A stretch of DNA of 64,000 nucleotides. Source: Mycolicibacter senuensis (GTDB taxonomy: Bacteria; Actinomycetota; Actinomycetes; Mycobacteriales; Mycobacteriaceae). Positions within the stretch are counted from its first letter, which is position 1; each line of letters starts with the position of its first letter. The notes below the pieces were generated by a model that worked only from the letters and a program-made list of their open reading frames with translations, ran no database searches and was not told where the DNA came from. Made by a program: the position numbers and the translations under genes. Location: positions 1 to 64,000 of the forward strand of contig NZ_LQPS01000031.1 of assembly GCF_002101885.1 (NCBI RefSeq), in the 5' to 3' direction. Positions 9,153 to 19,203 of this stretch are shown piece after piece.

Positions 9153-10412
9153 ATGTCAGCGCCGTCGCCCTCCGCCCGCAGCTACGACCCCGTCGATCTG
9201 TCGTCGCGCGCCTTCTGGTCCAGCACCGCTGCCGAGCGGGAACGGTCCTACGCCGTTCTGCGCGCCGAGCGTCCGGTGAGCTGGCACCCGCCGGTCGAAG
9301 ACGCCATGCTGGACGATCCCGACGATCCCGGTTTTTGGGCCGTCACCCGGCACGCGGACATCGTCACGGTGAGCCGCACCAACGAGGTGTTCCTGTCGGG
9401 CAAGGGCGTGCAGTTCGAGAACATCCCCGCCGAGCTGCTGGAAACGACGCAGTCCTTCCTGGCCATGGACCCGCCCCGGCACACCACGTTGCGCAAGTTG
9501 GCCACCGCCGCGTTCACCCCCCGCCAGGTCCGGCGCATCGAGGGCTCGATCAAGGCGAGCGCCAAGGCGATCGTCGAAGAGCTGAAGGCTGCGGGCAGCG
9601 GAGCCGACTTCGTCGAGTACTGCGCCAAGGAACTGCCGCTGCGGACACTGGCCGACATGATGGGGATCCCGGGTTCCGAACGGGCGCAGGTCGCCCACGC
9701 CGCAGACGCCCTGGTGACCGCCAACGACCCGGTGTGTCTCGGCGGCCGCAGCGCGATGGAGGTGATGTTCGAAAGCGTGGGTTATCTGCATCAGCTTGCC
9801 GGCACGCTGGCCGCGCAGCGTCGTGAGCAGCCCGGCGACGACCTGTTCAGCAGCCTGGTGAATGCCGAGGTGGACGGCGACCGGCTCACCGACGCCGAGA
9901 TTTCGGCGTATTTCGTGCTGCTGTGCGTGGCCGGCAACGACACCACCCGGCAAACCACCAGCCACGCCCTCAAGGCGCTCACCGACTTCGGTGAGCAACG
10001 AGCCTGGCTGCTCGAGGACTTCGACCGGCGCATCGGGATGGCGGTCGAGGAATTCATTCGCTATGCCACGCCGGTGATGACCTTCCGGCGCACCGCCGCA
10101 ACCGACTACGAACTCGGGGGCCAGACCATCCGGGCCGGCGACAAGGTGGCGATGTTCTATGCGTCCGGGAACTGGGACGAGACGGTGTTCGACCAACCGG
10201 ACCGGTTGGATCTGAGCCGCGACCCCAACCCGCACGTGGGCTTCGGCGGCGGCGGCCAGCACTACTGCCTGGGAACCCATGTGGCGCGCGCCCAACTGCG
10301 CGCCATGTTCACCGAGCTGCTCCGCGAGTTGCCGGGCATCGAGGCCGGCAAGCCGGAGTACGTGGCGGGCAGCTTCATCCATGGCGTCCGCGCCATGCCC
10401 TGCACCTTCTGA
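9153..10412 (+). CDS. Cytochrome P450
   Basis: This soluble heme monooxygenase has the I-helix oxygen-activation motif AGNDTTRQ (about 260-267), the K-helix region, and the heme-binding loop GFGGGGQHYCLG with the thiolate ligand Cys372. The 419-residue length and the FLAMDPPRHTTLRKLATAAFTP segment place it near the mycobacterial CYP124/125/142-like group, which oxidises sterol side chains and methyl-branched lipids. I cannot give a CYP number or substrate. ATG 9153 follows AAAGGGG. The gene is divergent from the TetR regulator and is probably derepressed by a ligand of that protein. A ferredoxin gene is not adjacent. Confidence 0.92.
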   Translation: MSAPSPSARSYDPVDLSSRAFWSSTAAERERSYAVLRAERPVSWHPPVEDAMLDDPDDPGFWAVTRHADIVTVSRTNEVFLSGKGVQFENIPAELLETTQSFLAMDPPRHTTLRKLATAAFTPRQVRRIEGSIKASAKAIVEELKAAGSGADFVEYCAKELPLRTLADMMGIPGSERAQVAHAADALVTANDPVCLGGRSAMEVMFESVGYLHQLAGTLAAQRREQPGDDLFSSLVNAEVDGDRLTDAEISAYFVLLCVAGNDTTRQTTSHALKALTDFGEQRAWLLEDFDRRIGMAVEEFIRYATPVMTFRRTAATDYELGGQTIRAGDKVAMFYASGNWDETVFDQPDRLDLSRDPNPHVGFGGGGQHYCLGTHVARAQLRAMFTELLRELPGIEAGKPEYVAGSFIHGVRAMPCTF

Positions 10413-10491
10413 CGGCGGTGCCGGGCCCGCCGGGGTCGACGGCGGGGAAGACACGGCCAGGCATCTTCGACGGCGTCCGCAGCGGCGACCG

Positions 10492-11739
10492 TCAACCGGG
10501 CAAGGGCGGCGGTGTCAAGCTCGGACCGAAATGTCGTCCGGTGGCGTCCCTGCCGACCGCAGTCAGCGCCACGACGGCGATCAGCGCCGGCACCACCGTG
10601 ACGACCAGGGCGAACGGGTAGCCGTGGGAGGCCGCCAGATGCTCCTGGATCGGCAGGTTGAACGCGGCCAGCAGATTGCCCAGCTGATAGGTCACGCCCG
10701 GATAGAAGCCGCGGATCGCATCCGGCGACATCTCGGTCAGGTGCGCCGGGATCACGCCCCAGGCGCCCTGCACACAGACCTGGAGCAAAAACGATCCCAG
10801 GCACAACATGCCCGCGCTGTGCGACAGCGCGAACAGCGGCACGATCGGCAGGCCCATCACCGCGGCCCAGATGATCGCGTAGCGCCTGCCCAACCGCTGC
10901 GACAGCGAGCCGAAGATCAGCCCGCCGATGATGCCGCCGATGTTGTAGATCACCGCGATCCACTTCGCCGTGACATGGGACAGTCCCGCACCGTCGTCCG
11001 AGCTCAGAAACGTCGGGTAGATGTCATGCGTGCCGTGGCTCATCCAGTTGAACGCCGTCATCAACAACACCAGATAGCAGAACCGGCGGATGACCTTCGC
11101 GTTGGTGAAAACATCACGAATCCTGGTGCGGGTCAGCCGCATTCGATCCTGGGTGGCCTGCCACACCTCGGATTCGGTAACCCGGTAGCGAATCAGCAGA
11201 CTGATCATCGCCGGCAGGATGGAAAGCCCGAACAACCAGCGCCAGGACAGCCCCAGCCAGTCGTTCACCAGCAGCGAGGCCAAGGTGGCAGCCAGATAGC
11301 CGAACAGATAGCCCTCCTGCAGTAGCCCGGAGAAGAAGCCACGTCGCTCCGGCGGGATCTTCTCCATCGCCAGGGCGGCGCCCAACCCCCATTCGCCGCC
11401 CATACCGATGCCATAGAGCAGGCGCAGGATCACCAGCACGGTGAAGTTGGGCGCGAACGCGCACAGGAACCCCACCGTCGAGTAGAAGATCACGTCCACC
11501 ATCAGCGGCAGTCGCCGGCCGACGCGGTCGGCCCACAACCCGAACAGCAGCGCCCCGACCGGACGCATCACCAGTGTGGCGGTGGTCAGGAACGCGACCT
11601 CGGTCTTGGTATGGCCGAACGTCTTGGCGATGTCGGCGTAGACGAACACCACGATGAAGTAGTCGAAGGCGTCCATCGACCACCCCAGCAGGGCGGCCAG
11701 GAAAGAGTTGCGCTGATCGGAGGTGAGGCGCTGTTTCAC
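10492..11739 (-). CDS. Major facilitator superfamily carrier (sialate/lactate symporter-like)
   Basis: The protein has twelve predicted membrane helices. The MFS loop signature [14 protein letters not shown] lies between helices 2 and 3. The start [19 protein letters not shown] and the [18 protein letters not shown] motif are typical of the SHS/AAHS branches that move sialate, lactate or aromatic acids with protons. It is the last gene of a minus-strand run after the hydrolase and sirtuin genes, with a 29-bp gap to the sirtuin. The substrate is unknown; a monocarboxylate or aromatic acid is the best guess. It converges on the P450 gene. Confidence 0.85.
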   Translation of the reverse strand: MKQRLTSDQRNSFLAALLGWSMDAFDYFIVVFVYADIAKTFGHTKTEVAFLTTATLVMRPVGALLFGLWADRVGRRLPLMVDVIFYSTVGFLCAFAPNFTVLVILRLLYGIGMGGEWGLGAALAMEKIPPERRGFFSGLLQEGYLFGYLAATLASLLVNDWLGLSWRWLFGLSILPAMISLLIRYRVTESEVWQATQDRMRLTRTRIRDVFTNAKVIRRFCYLVLLMTAFNWMSHGTHDIYPTFLSSDDGAGLSHVTAKWIAVIYNIGGIIGGLIFGSLSQRLGRRYAIIWAAVMGLPIVPLFALSHSAGMLCLGSFLLQVCVQGAWGVIPAHLTEMSPDAIRGFYPGVTYQLGNLLAAFNLPIQEHLAASHGYPFALVVTVVPALIAVVALTAVGRDATGRHFGPSLTPPPLPG

Positions 11740-11768
11740 GCCGAATATCGTGCCCTATCCGACGGGGT

Positions 11769-12620
11769 CTACCGGGGTGAAATCACGCCGATCAGCTCAG
11801 CGGCCAACACGGTCAGCGCCGCCGAACAGCTCCCGTCGAACTTGATGTCCGCCACGTCGTCGCCGCGAGTGGGGCCCCGGTTGACGATGGCGACCGGAAT
11901 ACCACGCGCCGCCGCGTGACGGACGAAGCGGTAACCGGAGAACACCGTCAGCGAGGAACCCGCCACCAGCAGGACTTCGGCCTCGTCGACCACCGAATAG
12001 GCTTGGGCGACCCGGTCCTTGGGAACATTCTCGCCGAAGTAGACGATGTCGGGCTTGAGGATCCCGCCACAATGACCGCAGTCGAGAAAGCGGAAGGACG
12101 CGGTGTCGGTCACCACGGCGTCCGCGTCCGGGGCTACCGCGATGGCACCGAGATGACCGGTTCGGCCGAGGAATCCGGGGTTGAGCTCCTCCAGCTGCTC
12201 GGCCAGCGAAGCCCGGCTCATGGCGGCCCCGCACCTCAGGCAGACCACCGTCGCGTAACTGCCGTGCAGGTCGATGACACGACCGCTGCCCGCCCGGGTG
12301 TGCAGCAGGTCGACGTTCTGGGTGATCACCCCGGTAACGACGCCGGCCGCTTCCAGTGCGGCCAGCGCCGTGTGCCCGGCGTTGGGTGCGGCGCCGGCCA
12401 TGTGTCGCCAGCCGAGGTGGTTGCGCGCCCAGTAGCGCTGACGGAAAGCCGGATCGCCGGTGAATTGAGCGATCGTCATCGGGTTGCTCGGTGGGGAATC
12501 CGGGCCGCGATAGTCCGGAATGCCCGAGTCGGTGGAGATGCCGGCGCCGGTGAGCACCGCAGTCCGCCGGCCCGCCAGCAGCGTCAGCAGGTCGCAGACC
12601 GTCGGTTCGGCTCCGCCCAT
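11769..12620 (-). CDS. Sir2-family NAD-dependent protein deacylase
   Basis: Sirtuins remove acyl groups from lysine using NAD, releasing nicotinamide and O-acyl-ADP-ribose. The NAD motif LTGAGISTDSGIPDYRG is near residues 19-35, TQNVDLLH follows, and the catalytic His is in IDLHGSY. The zinc site is built from CLRC and CGHCGG. The 283-residue length and long zinc module fit the class II (SIRT4-like) group. It starts 4 bp after the stop of the isochorismatase-fold gene, so the two are an operon. The divergent NAD synthetase beyond makes an NAD connection likely. Confidence 0.93.
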   Translation of the reverse strand: MGGAEPTVCDLLTLLAGRRTAVLTGAGISTDSGIPDYRGPDSPPSNPMTIAQFTGDPAFRQRYWARNHLGWRHMAGAAPNAGHTALAALEAAGVVTGVITQNVDLLHTRAGSGRVIDLHGSYATVVCLRCGAAMSRASLAEQLEELNPGFLGRTGHLGAIAVAPDADAVVTDTASFRFLDCGHCGGILKPDIVYFGENVPKDRVAQAYSVVDEAEVLLVAGSSLTVFSGYRFVRHAAARGIPVAIVNRGPTRGDDVADIKFDGSCSAALTVLAAELIGVISPR

Positions 12621-12624
12621 CCGG

Positions 12625-13164
12625 CTAGCGTAGGCACTGCGCGGCAGTCGACCGTTCGGCAGCCATATTGCGGCACATCATCTCCAGGGCCGCATCGCCC
12701 AGCGCGGCGTCGATGTGGGCGACGGCATCGACCGGTAGCACCACCGGCAGGTGGCGGACGTAGGCGTCCAGGGCGGTGTAGAGGATGCACTGTTCGGTGA
12801 CCTGCCCGGTCAGGATCAGCCGTCGGGTGCCCAGCCGGCCCAGCAAGTACTCCAGCGGGGTGGAATAGAAGGCGCTGTGTCGCACCTTGGTCACCGTGCG
12901 GTCGTCGGGCGTGGGCACGATGGGGCGAACCAACTCCGGGCGGTCGCCCTCGAGTGCCGACCTGATGATGTCGGTGAATCCGGCGGTGAAGTCGCCGTGG
13001 TTGTCGTTGACGTAGATCAGGTCGATCTGCTCGTCGGCCCTACTGCGTTGCACCAGGTCGGCGAGCGGTTCGATGATCTTCTCGACGTTGTCGGCCAGCT
13101 CGGCCGCGTCGGGATGCCGGTAAGCGTTGAGCATGTCGATGACGGCCACCGCGGTATCGCTCAT
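12625..13164 (-). CDS. Isochorismatase-fold cysteine hydrolase
   Basis: The fold is shown by the triad segments: Asp in VAVIDMLNAY near the start, Lys in VTKVRHSAF, and Cys in GQVTEQCIL. A D-N-H tripeptide in YVNDNHGDF lies where nicotinamidases hold their metal-binding D-x-H, but the later metal His residues are not evident. Nicotinamidase activity is therefore possible but unproven; other amidases of this fold fit equally. I chose ATG 13164 (MSDTAVAVID, 179 residues). An upstream ATG at 13224 would overlap the nadE start head-on. It is translated just ahead of the sirtuin gene. Confidence 0.75.
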   Translation of the reverse strand: MSDTAVAVIDMLNAYRHPDAAELADNVEKIIEPLADLVQRSRADEQIDLIYVNDNHGDFTAGFTDIIRSALEGDRPELVRPIVPTPDDRTVTKVRHSAFYSTPLEYLLGRLGTRRLILTGQVTEQCILYTALDAYVRHLPVVLPVDAVAHIDAALGDAALEMMCRNMAAERSTAAQCLR

Positions 13165-13222
13165 GGCCTGGGTGATACCCGAAAGCTGCGCGTTGACACC
13201 ATCCGGGCGAGAATGGGAGGCC

Positions 13223-15277
13223 ATGGAGAATTCTGGGGAGTTCTACAACGCCTACCGGCACGGGTTCGCGCGGGTTGCCGCCTGCACGCACCGGACCACG
13301 CTCGCCGACCCGGCCGCCAACGCCGAGTCGGTGCGGCGCCTGGCGCGGGAATGCCATGACGACGGCGTCGCACTGGCCGTCTTTCCCGAGCTCACGCTGT
13401 CTGGCTACTCCATCGAGGACATCGTGCAGCAGGACAGCCTGCTCGCGGCCGTCGAGGCGGCGTTGCTCGACGTCGTCGCGGCCTCGGCGCAGTTGCTGTC
13501 GGTGCTGGTGGTGGGCGCGCCGCTGCGCTACGCCCACCGCGTCTACAACACCGCGGTGGTGATCCACCGCGGGCGCATCCTCGGGGTGGCGCCGAAGTCG
13601 TATCTGCCCACCTACCGGGAGTTCTACGAGGGGCGCCAGTTGGCCGCCGGCGCCGACGAGCGCGGGCTGATCCGGCTGGACGGCGTCGACGTGCCATTCG
13701 GGCCGGACCTGCTGTTCGCCGCGACCGACCTGCCGGGCTTCGTGCTGCACGTCGAGGTGTGCGAGGACATGTTCGTGCCGGTGCCCCCGAGTGCCCAGGC
13801 CGCGCTGGCCGGCGCGACGGTGCTGGCGAATCTCTCCGGTAGCCCGATCACCGTCGGGCGCGCCGAAGTTCGCTGTCTGTTGGCGCGGTCGGCGTCGGCG
13901 CGATGTCTGGCCGCCTACGTCTACGCCGCCGCCGGGGAGGGGGAGTCGACCACCGACCTCGCCTGGGACGGCCAGACGATGATCTGGGAGAACGGCACGC
14001 TGCTCGATGACAGCGAACGCTTTCCCACCGGCGCCCGCCGCTCGGTCGCCGACATCGACCTCGGGCTGCTGCGCTCGGAGCGGGTGCGGATGGGCACCTT
14101 CGACGACAACCGCCGCCACCACCGCGACGCGGTGCAGTCCTTCCGGCGGGTGGAGTTCGCGTTGGATCCGCCAGCCGGGGATATCGGGCTGCGGCGCACG
14201 GTTGAGCGATTTCCGTTTGTGCCGTCGAATCCGCAGCGACTGCAACAGGATTGCTACGAGGCCTACAACATCCAGGTGTCGGGTTTGGAGCAGCGGCTGC
14301 GCGCCCTGGACTATCCCAAGGTGGTCCTCGGGGTGTCGGGGGGACTCGATTCGACCCACGCCCTGATCGTCGCCGCGCGCGCCATGGACCGGGAGAACCG
14401 GCCACGCAGTGACATTCTGGCGTTCACCATGCCCGGGTTCGCCACCGGCGAGCGCACCAAGGCCAACGCGGCCGCGCTGAGCCGGGCGCTGGGGGTGACC
14501 TTCGCCGAGATCGACATCCGTGACAGCGCGAGGCTGATGCTGACCGAGCTGGGCCATCCGTTCGCCCGCGGTGAAGCGGTCTACGACGTGACATTCGAGA
14601 ACGTGCAGGCCGGCTTGCGCACCGACTACCTGTTCCGGATCGCCAACCAGCGTGGCGGCATCGTGCTGGGCACCGGTGACCTGTCGGAGCTGGCGCTGGG
14701 TTGGTCCACTTACGGGGTGGGCGATCAGATGTCGCACTACAACGTCAACGGCGGGGTGCCCAAGACGCTGATCCAGCACCTGATCCGCTGGGTGATCAAC
14801 TCCGGTGAGTTCGACGCCGACGTGTGTGCGGTACTGGCCTCGGTGCTCAACACCGAGATCAGCCCGGAACTGGTACCGGCGGCCGACGGTGAGGAGATTC
14901 AGCGCAGCGAGGACAAGGTGGGGCCGTACTCGTTGCAGGACTTCGCACTGTTTCAAGCGTTGCGCTACGGGTTCTCGCCGGCCAAGATCGCGTTCTTGGC
15001 CTGGCATGCCTGGCATGACGCGGCAGCAGGGGCTTGGCCGCCCGGGTACCCGTTGGACAAACGGCAGGCCTATTCTCTGGCGGACATCCGGCACTGGCTG
15101 AAAGTCTTTGCGCAGCGGTTCTATTCGTTCAGCCAGTTCAAGCGCTCGGCGCTGCCGAACGGGCCGAAGGTCTCCCACGGTGGTTCCCTCTCACCGCGAG
15201 GGGAATGGCGAGCCCCGTCGGACATGTCGGCGCGGATCTGGCTCGACGAGATCGAACGGGAGATTCCACACGGCTAG
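13223..15277 (+). CDS. nadE: Glutamine-dependent NAD synthetase
   Basis: NadE amidates deamido-NAD in the last step of NAD synthesis. The N-terminal glutaminase (nitrilase) domain has Glu56 in FPELTLSG, Lys in APKSYLP and Cys in EVCEDMF. The C-terminal synthetase has the ATP P-loop GVSGGLDST and the [13 protein letters not shown] motif. At 684 residues it matches the mycobacterial two-domain enzyme. The start is ATG 13223, preceded by GGGAGG at 13215-13220, where homologues begin (FYNAYRHGF). An open extension to 13127 is not supported. Confidence 0.97.
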   Translation: MENSGEFYNAYRHGFARVAACTHRTTLADPAANAESVRRLARECHDDGVALAVFPELTLSGYSIEDIVQQDSLLAAVEAALLDVVAASAQLLSVLVVGAPLRYAHRVYNTAVVIHRGRILGVAPKSYLPTYREFYEGRQLAAGADERGLIRLDGVDVPFGPDLLFAATDLPGFVLHVEVCEDMFVPVPPSAQAALAGATVLANLSGSPITVGRAEVRCLLARSASARCLAAYVYAAAGEGESTTDLAWDGQTMIWENGTLLDDSERFPTGARRSVADIDLGLLRSERVRMGTFDDNRRHHRDAVQSFRRVEFALDPPAGDIGLRRTVERFPFVPSNPQRLQQDCYEAYNIQVSGLEQRLRALDYPKVVLGVSGGLDSTHALIVAARAMDRENRPRSDILAFTMPGFATGERTKANAAALSRALGVTFAEIDIRDSARLMLTELGHPFARGEAVYDVTFENVQAGLRTDYLFRIANQRGGIVLGTGDLSELALGWSTYGVGDQMSHYNVNGGVPKTLIQHLIRWVINSGEFDADVCAVLASVLNTEISPELVPAADGEEIQRSEDKVGPYSLQDFALFQALRYGFSPAKIAFLAWHAWHDAAAGAWPPGYPLDKRQAYSLADIRHWLKVFAQRFYSFSQFKRSALPNGPKVSHGGSLSPRGEWRAPSDMSARIWLDEIEREIPHG

Positions 15278-15292
15278 GGAGGAGCACCGAGG

Positions 15293-16036
15293 ATGGCCGA
15301 AATTCGACGGTTTCCGTTGTCACCGGCGTTGCAGCGGGCGATAACTTTGCTCAGCGATCCGCCCTCCGACCCGCAGGTCAGCCGCGGCTATCTCGACCTA
15401 CTCGACGGGGCTGGCGAGGCGGGCGCGCAGCAGAACACCGGTGCCATCCAGAAGCTGTGGGCCTCGTCGTTCGGGTCGATGTTCTACGACAACGCCCAGG
15501 CGTTGGGCCGCCGGCTGCTCGAAGCCTGGCAGCACCCGATCGACTGGCTGAACATCCCGACCGGCGGGGTGGCGCTGGACGTCGGCTGCGGCCCGGGCAG
15601 TATCACGGCCTCGCTGGCCCGCGCCGTGGACGTCGACGGTTTGGCGCTGGGTATCGACGTCTCCGAGCCGATGCTGGCGCGTGCGGTACGGGTGCAGGCC
15701 GGCTCACAGGCCGCCTTCTTACGGGCCGACGCACAGCGACTGCCGCTGCGCGACAACACCGTTGACGCCGTCATCTCGATTGCCGTGCTGCAGCTGATCC
15801 CCGATCCGGCAGCGGCGCTGGCCGAGATGGGGCGGGTGCTCAAGCCCGGCGGCCGGATCGCGCTCATGGTGCCCACCGCAGGATCGGCCTCCCGGATGTG
15901 GCGGCTGCTGCCCAAGGCCGGTGCACGGGTATTCGACGACGACGAGATCGCCGACACCCTCGAAAGCCACGGTTTCAGCAGCGTCCGGGCCAAGAACTAT
16001 GGAACCATCCAATGGGTGCGCGCCCAGCGGGTCTGA
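15293..16036 (+). CDS. Class I SAM-dependent methyltransferase
   Basis: The SAM-binding motif I is VALDVGCGPGSI (about residues 96-107), followed by an acidic motif II (IDVSEPM) and LRADAQRLPL. The post-motif GRVLKPGGRI is typical of the UbiE/MenG-like Methyltransf_11 class. It has 247 residues and an N-terminal helical extension. The binding site GGAGG lies 12 bases upstream and the gene follows nadE by 15 bp, so it is probably co-transcribed. The substrate is unknown. Confidence 0.85.
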   Translation: MAEIRRFPLSPALQRAITLLSDPPSDPQVSRGYLDLLDGAGEAGAQQNTGAIQKLWASSFGSMFYDNAQALGRRLLEAWQHPIDWLNIPTGGVALDVGCGPGSITASLARAVDVDGLALGIDVSEPMLARAVRVQAGSQAAFLRADAQRLPLRDNTVDAVISIAVLQLIPDPAAALAEMGRVLKPGGRIALMVPTAGSASRMWRLLPKAGARVFDDDEIADTLESHGFSSVRAKNYGTIQWVRAQRV

Positions 16037-16054
16037 CCCGCTGACCGCGAATAC

Positions 16055-16071
16055 CCGGCGGTGCCCGCCGG
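16055..16071. terminator. Hairpin between convergent methyltransferase and rbsK
   Basis: CCGGCGG and CCGCCGG form a perfect 7-bp stem with a TGC loop in the 43-bp convergent gap. No T-run is present, so it may be a bidirectional pausing hairpin more than a classical terminator. Confidence 0.4.
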
Positions 16072-16079
16072 ACCGGGCG

Positions 16080-16949
16080 TCAGCGACTCGGCGGGCCGGT
16101 GGTCAGCGCCGCTTCGATGGCCTCGGCGGTCGGGCCGCAGTCCCCGGCGCCGGGCACCAGCGTCGCCAGCGCCCCGGCCGCACAGGCAAGGCGCAGTGCA
16201 TGCGCCTTGCCGCTGGGCCACTCGGCCGCCAGCACGCCGGCGAAGACATCGCCGGCACCGGAGGTGTCGATGGCGGCCACCACCGGCGCAGGCACCTCGA
16301 CGATGCCATCAGCCCCGCGGTAGCGGGCGCCTCGCGCTCCCAGCGTCACCACCCGGTGCGGCACCGGATCGGTGAACTGCGCTGATTCCGTCTCGTTGAC
16401 CACCGCCACATCCATCAAATCGATCAGCCCGGACAGCTCGGATTCCTCGGCACCGATCGGGGAGACGTTGACGATCACGGTCGCTCCCGCACGGCGAGCC
16501 GCTCGGGCCGCTGCGGTGGCCGTGGCGACCGGAATCTCCAGTTGCAGCAGCACCACTTGAGCCTCGCTGATCAGGTCTCGCTGGCCGGGGTCCAGCATCA
16601 GCGCGCCGTTGGCGCCCGGTGCCACCACGATGGTGTTCTCTCCGGCCGGATCCACCGTGATGACCGCCGAACCGCTGGGGCCTGCGACGGTCGTCAACCC
16701 GTCGGTGCCGACACCGTTGTCCCGCAGGTGCCGGCGCAGCCGCAGACCGGCGTCGTCATCACCCACTGCTCCGACGAACGAGACGTCGGCGCCGGCACGT
16801 GCCGCCGCCACCGCCTGGTTGGCGCCCTTGCCGCCGGGATGGGTGCTCGACGCCGAGCTGAGGACCGTCTCGCCCGGACCGGGCAGCGCCGCCACCGTGA
16901 ACACGGTATCGAGATTCACACTGCCCACCACGCACAGCTGCGTCGCCAT
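16080..16949 (-). CDS. rbsK: Ribokinase
   Basis: This PfkB-family kinase phosphorylates ribose at O5. The N-terminal signature VVGSVNLD, the substrate motif HPGGKGANQAVAAARAG, and the C-terminal catalytic motif AIDTSGAGDVFAG with the catalytic Asp are all present. I start at ATG 16949 (MATQLCVVGSVNLD, 289 residues), which matches the family start; the longer open frame to 17390 runs antisense into the next gene. It lies head-to-head with the cyclase-like gene. No ribose transporter is adjacent. Confidence 0.92.
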   Translation of the reverse strand: MATQLCVVGSVNLDTVFTVAALPGPGETVLSSASSTHPGGKGANQAVAAARAGADVSFVGAVGDDDAGLRLRRHLRDNGVGTDGLTTVAGPSGSAVITVDPAGENTIVVAPGANGALMLDPGQRDLISEAQVVLLQLEIPVATATAAARAARRAGATVIVNVSPIGAEESELSGLIDLMDVAVVNETESAQFTDPVPHRVVTLGARGARYRGADGIVEVPAPVVAAIDTSGAGDVFAGVLAAEWPSGKAHALRLACAAGALATLVPGAGDCGPTAEAIEAALTTGPPSR

Positions 16950-16994
16950 GCCGTCCAGCTTCGCATTCGCGACCGGGTGATGTCGCGCATCGCT

Positions 16995-17000
16995 TAGGGT
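16995..17000 (+). promoter_or_regulatory. -10 box of the cyclase/MscS operon
   Basis: TAGGGT fits the mycobacterial TANNNT -10 consensus and lies 38 bp before the preferred GTG at 17038. It overlaps the alternative GTG at 16999, which argues against that start. No convincing -35 is seen. Confidence 0.5.
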
Positions 17001-17037
17001 GGGGAACCGTCTGATAACCGGGGAAGGGAGTGGCCGG

Positions 17038-19203
17038 GTGGACTCGGCACCGTCGGCAGCCGCGGACGACACCGCGAACGTTGAGCGACGGCGCCGGTGG
17101 CTGCCGTCTCGGCTCAGCATCCAGACCAAGCTGATGCTGATTCTGCTGCTGACCAGCATCCTCTCGGTTGCGGTGGTGGGTTTCGTCGAGTTCCAGTACG
17201 GCGCAGCCGAACTGCAACGTTCGGCGACGAGCAAGCTGGTACAGGCCCGGGAAGCGCAGCGCCGAGCGGTCTCGAGCCTGTTCGCAGAGATGACCAGTTC
17301 GCTGATCATCTTCAGCGGAGGAGCGATGGCCTCCAACGCGCTGCACGCGTTCACCGCGGGTTTCGACGAACTGGCCCGCGCCACAGTCACTCCCGAGCAG
17401 CAACGCGCGATCGTGGGTCACTACCGCGACAGCTTCATCGAGCAGCTGGCCGAATGGACCGGGGAGCGGGCGGACATCGCCGCATTGCTGCCGACGTCGA
17501 CCGCGCAGCGTTACCTGCAGGCCCACTACACCGCCGGCTATACCGCGGAGTCCGACAAGCCCGAGGATGCCGGTGACGGCAGTGCCTGGTCAGCGGCAAA
17601 CGCCGAGTTCAACAACTTTTTCGCCGAGATCGTCAAGCGCAACGAGTACCTGGATGCGCTGCTGCTGGACGCCAGGGGCAACGTGGTCTACTCGGTGAAA
17701 AAGGGAGTGGACCTGGGCACCAACGTGCTGACCGGCCCGTACCGCGAATCCACGCTGCGTGAGGCCTACCGCAAGGCGATGGCCTCCAACGCGGTCAACT
17801 TCGTCTGGATCACCGATTACCAGCCCTACCAACCGAGCTTGGACACGCCGACCGCCTGGCTGGTGTCGCCGGTCGGCGTCAAGGGCAGCGTCGAAGGGGT
17901 GCTGGCCTTGCCGCTGCCCAGCGCGAAGGTCAACCGGATCATGACCGCCAACGGGGACTGGAAAGCCGCCCAGGTCGGGCGCACCACCGAGACCTATCTG
18001 GCCGGACCGGACGACCTGATGCGTTCCGACTCGCGGCTGTTTCTGGAGGATCCGGAGCGGTACCGCCGCGAAGCGGTGGCGGCGGGTACGCCGATCGCCA
18101 CTGTCGACAAGGCCCTCAAACAGGGGACCACCACTCTGGTTCAGCCGGTGGGCTCCCCGGGTCTGAGCGCCGCGCAACGCGGCCAGACCGGCACACTCAA
18201 CACCGGATACGACTACCTCGGAAACCGCGAACTGGCCACCTACGCGCCGCTGACCATCCCCAACTCGGACCTACAGTGGTCGATCCTGGCGACCAGGGAC
18301 TACTCCGACGCGTACGCCGGGGTCACCGCATTCAGCAAGCGGGTGGTGCTGGCCACCACCGGGGTCATCTTCGCCATCTGTGTGCTGGCGATGCTGCTCG
18401 CACGGCTTTTCCTGCGACCGATCCGGCGGCTGCAGACCGCGGCACAGCGGATCAGCGCCGGCGACTACAGCGCCGCGGTGCCCAGCGGAACGGCCGACGA
18501 GATCGGCGATCTGACCAAGGCCTTCAACGACATGAGCCGCAGCCTGCGGACGAAGGAGGAATTGCTCAACGAGCAGCGCAAACAGAACGACGAGCTGCTG
18601 TTGTCGCTGATGCCGGAGTCGGTGGTGCGGCGCTACCGCGGCGGGGAGCAGGCCATCGCCGAAGAACACCACAACGTCAGCGTCGTCTACGCCGAACTGC
18701 AGGGGATCGACCAGCTCTCCGGCGAGGTGGCCGCGAACGAATTGGTGACGATCGTCGACGATCTGGTCCGGCAATTCGACGCGGCGGCCGAAGTCGTTGG
18801 AGTCGAACGAATTCGAACCATGTACAACGGCTACCTGGCCGGCTGCGGATTGACCACCCCGCGGCTGGACGGCGTGCACCGCATCGTCGAGTTCGCATGC
18901 GAGATGCAGCGCATCGTCGATCGGTTCAACGTCAAATCCGGTCACCGGCTGAGCCTGTGGGCCGGTGTCAACACCGGCGAGGTCGTCAGCGGTCTGGTGG
19001 GCCGATCCGGGGTCACCTACGACCTGTGGGGATCGGCCGTCAACCTCGCCTATGAGTTACGCAGGGGCACACCGCAATCCGGCATCTACGTCACCGCGAC
19101 GGTGCGCGACATGCTCGGCGGCGACGGGGAGTTCACCCCGGTCGGCGACACGACCATCGGTGACACCGAAGAGCAGGCCTGGCGTTTGTCGGAGCCGACG
19201 TGA
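17038..19203 (+). CDS. Membrane receptor with degenerate class III nucleotidyl cyclase domain
   Basis: This is the Rv2435c-type protein. A first membrane helix (about 31-50) is followed by a large outer sensor region (about 55-430), a second helix (about 435-458), a HAMP linker and a C-terminal cyclase homology domain (about 545-715). Key catalytic residues are changed. The first metal Asp is Glu553 (YAEL). The purine-selecting Lys is Arg593 and the second metal Asp is Asn597 (RTMYN). The transition-state Arg is Glu673 (VNLAYE). Asp662 and Asn669 (YDLWGSAVN) remain. It is probably a pseudo-enzyme or has altered chemistry. GTG 17038 is chosen for the GGGAAGGGAG site at 17021-17030. It overlaps the MscS gene. 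Confidence 0.88.
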   Translation: MDSAPSAAADDTANVERRRRWLPSRLSIQTKLMLILLLTSILSVAVVGFVEFQYGAAELQRSATSKLVQAREAQRRAVSSLFAEMTSSLIIFSGGAMASNALHAFTAGFDELARATVTPEQQRAIVGHYRDSFIEQLAEWTGERADIAALLPTSTAQRYLQAHYTAGYTAESDKPEDAGDGSAWSAANAEFNNFFAEIVKRNEYLDALLLDARGNVVYSVKKGVDLGTNVLTGPYRESTLREAYRKAMASNAVNFVWITDYQPYQPSLDTPTAWLVSPVGVKGSVEGVLALPLPSAKVNRIMTANGDWKAAQVGRTTETYLAGPDDLMRSDSRLFLEDPERYRREAVAAGTPIATVDKALKQGTTTLVQPVGSPGLSAAQRGQTGTLNTGYDYLGNRELATYAPLTIPNSDLQWSILATRDYSDAYAGVTAFSKRVVLATTGVIFAICVLAMLLARLFLRPIRRLQTAAQRISAGDYSAAVPSGTADEIGDLTKAFNDMSRSLRTKEELLNEQRKQNDELLLSLMPESVVRRYRGGEQAIAEEHHNVSVVYAELQGIDQLSGEVAANELVTIVDDLVRQFDAAAEVVGVERIRTMYNGYLAGCGLTTPRLDGVHRIVEFACEMQRIVDRFNVKSGHRLSLWAGVNTGEVVSGLVGRSGVTYDLWGSAVNLAYELRRGTPQSGIYVTATVRDMLGGDGEFTPVGDTTIGDTEEQAWRLSEPT

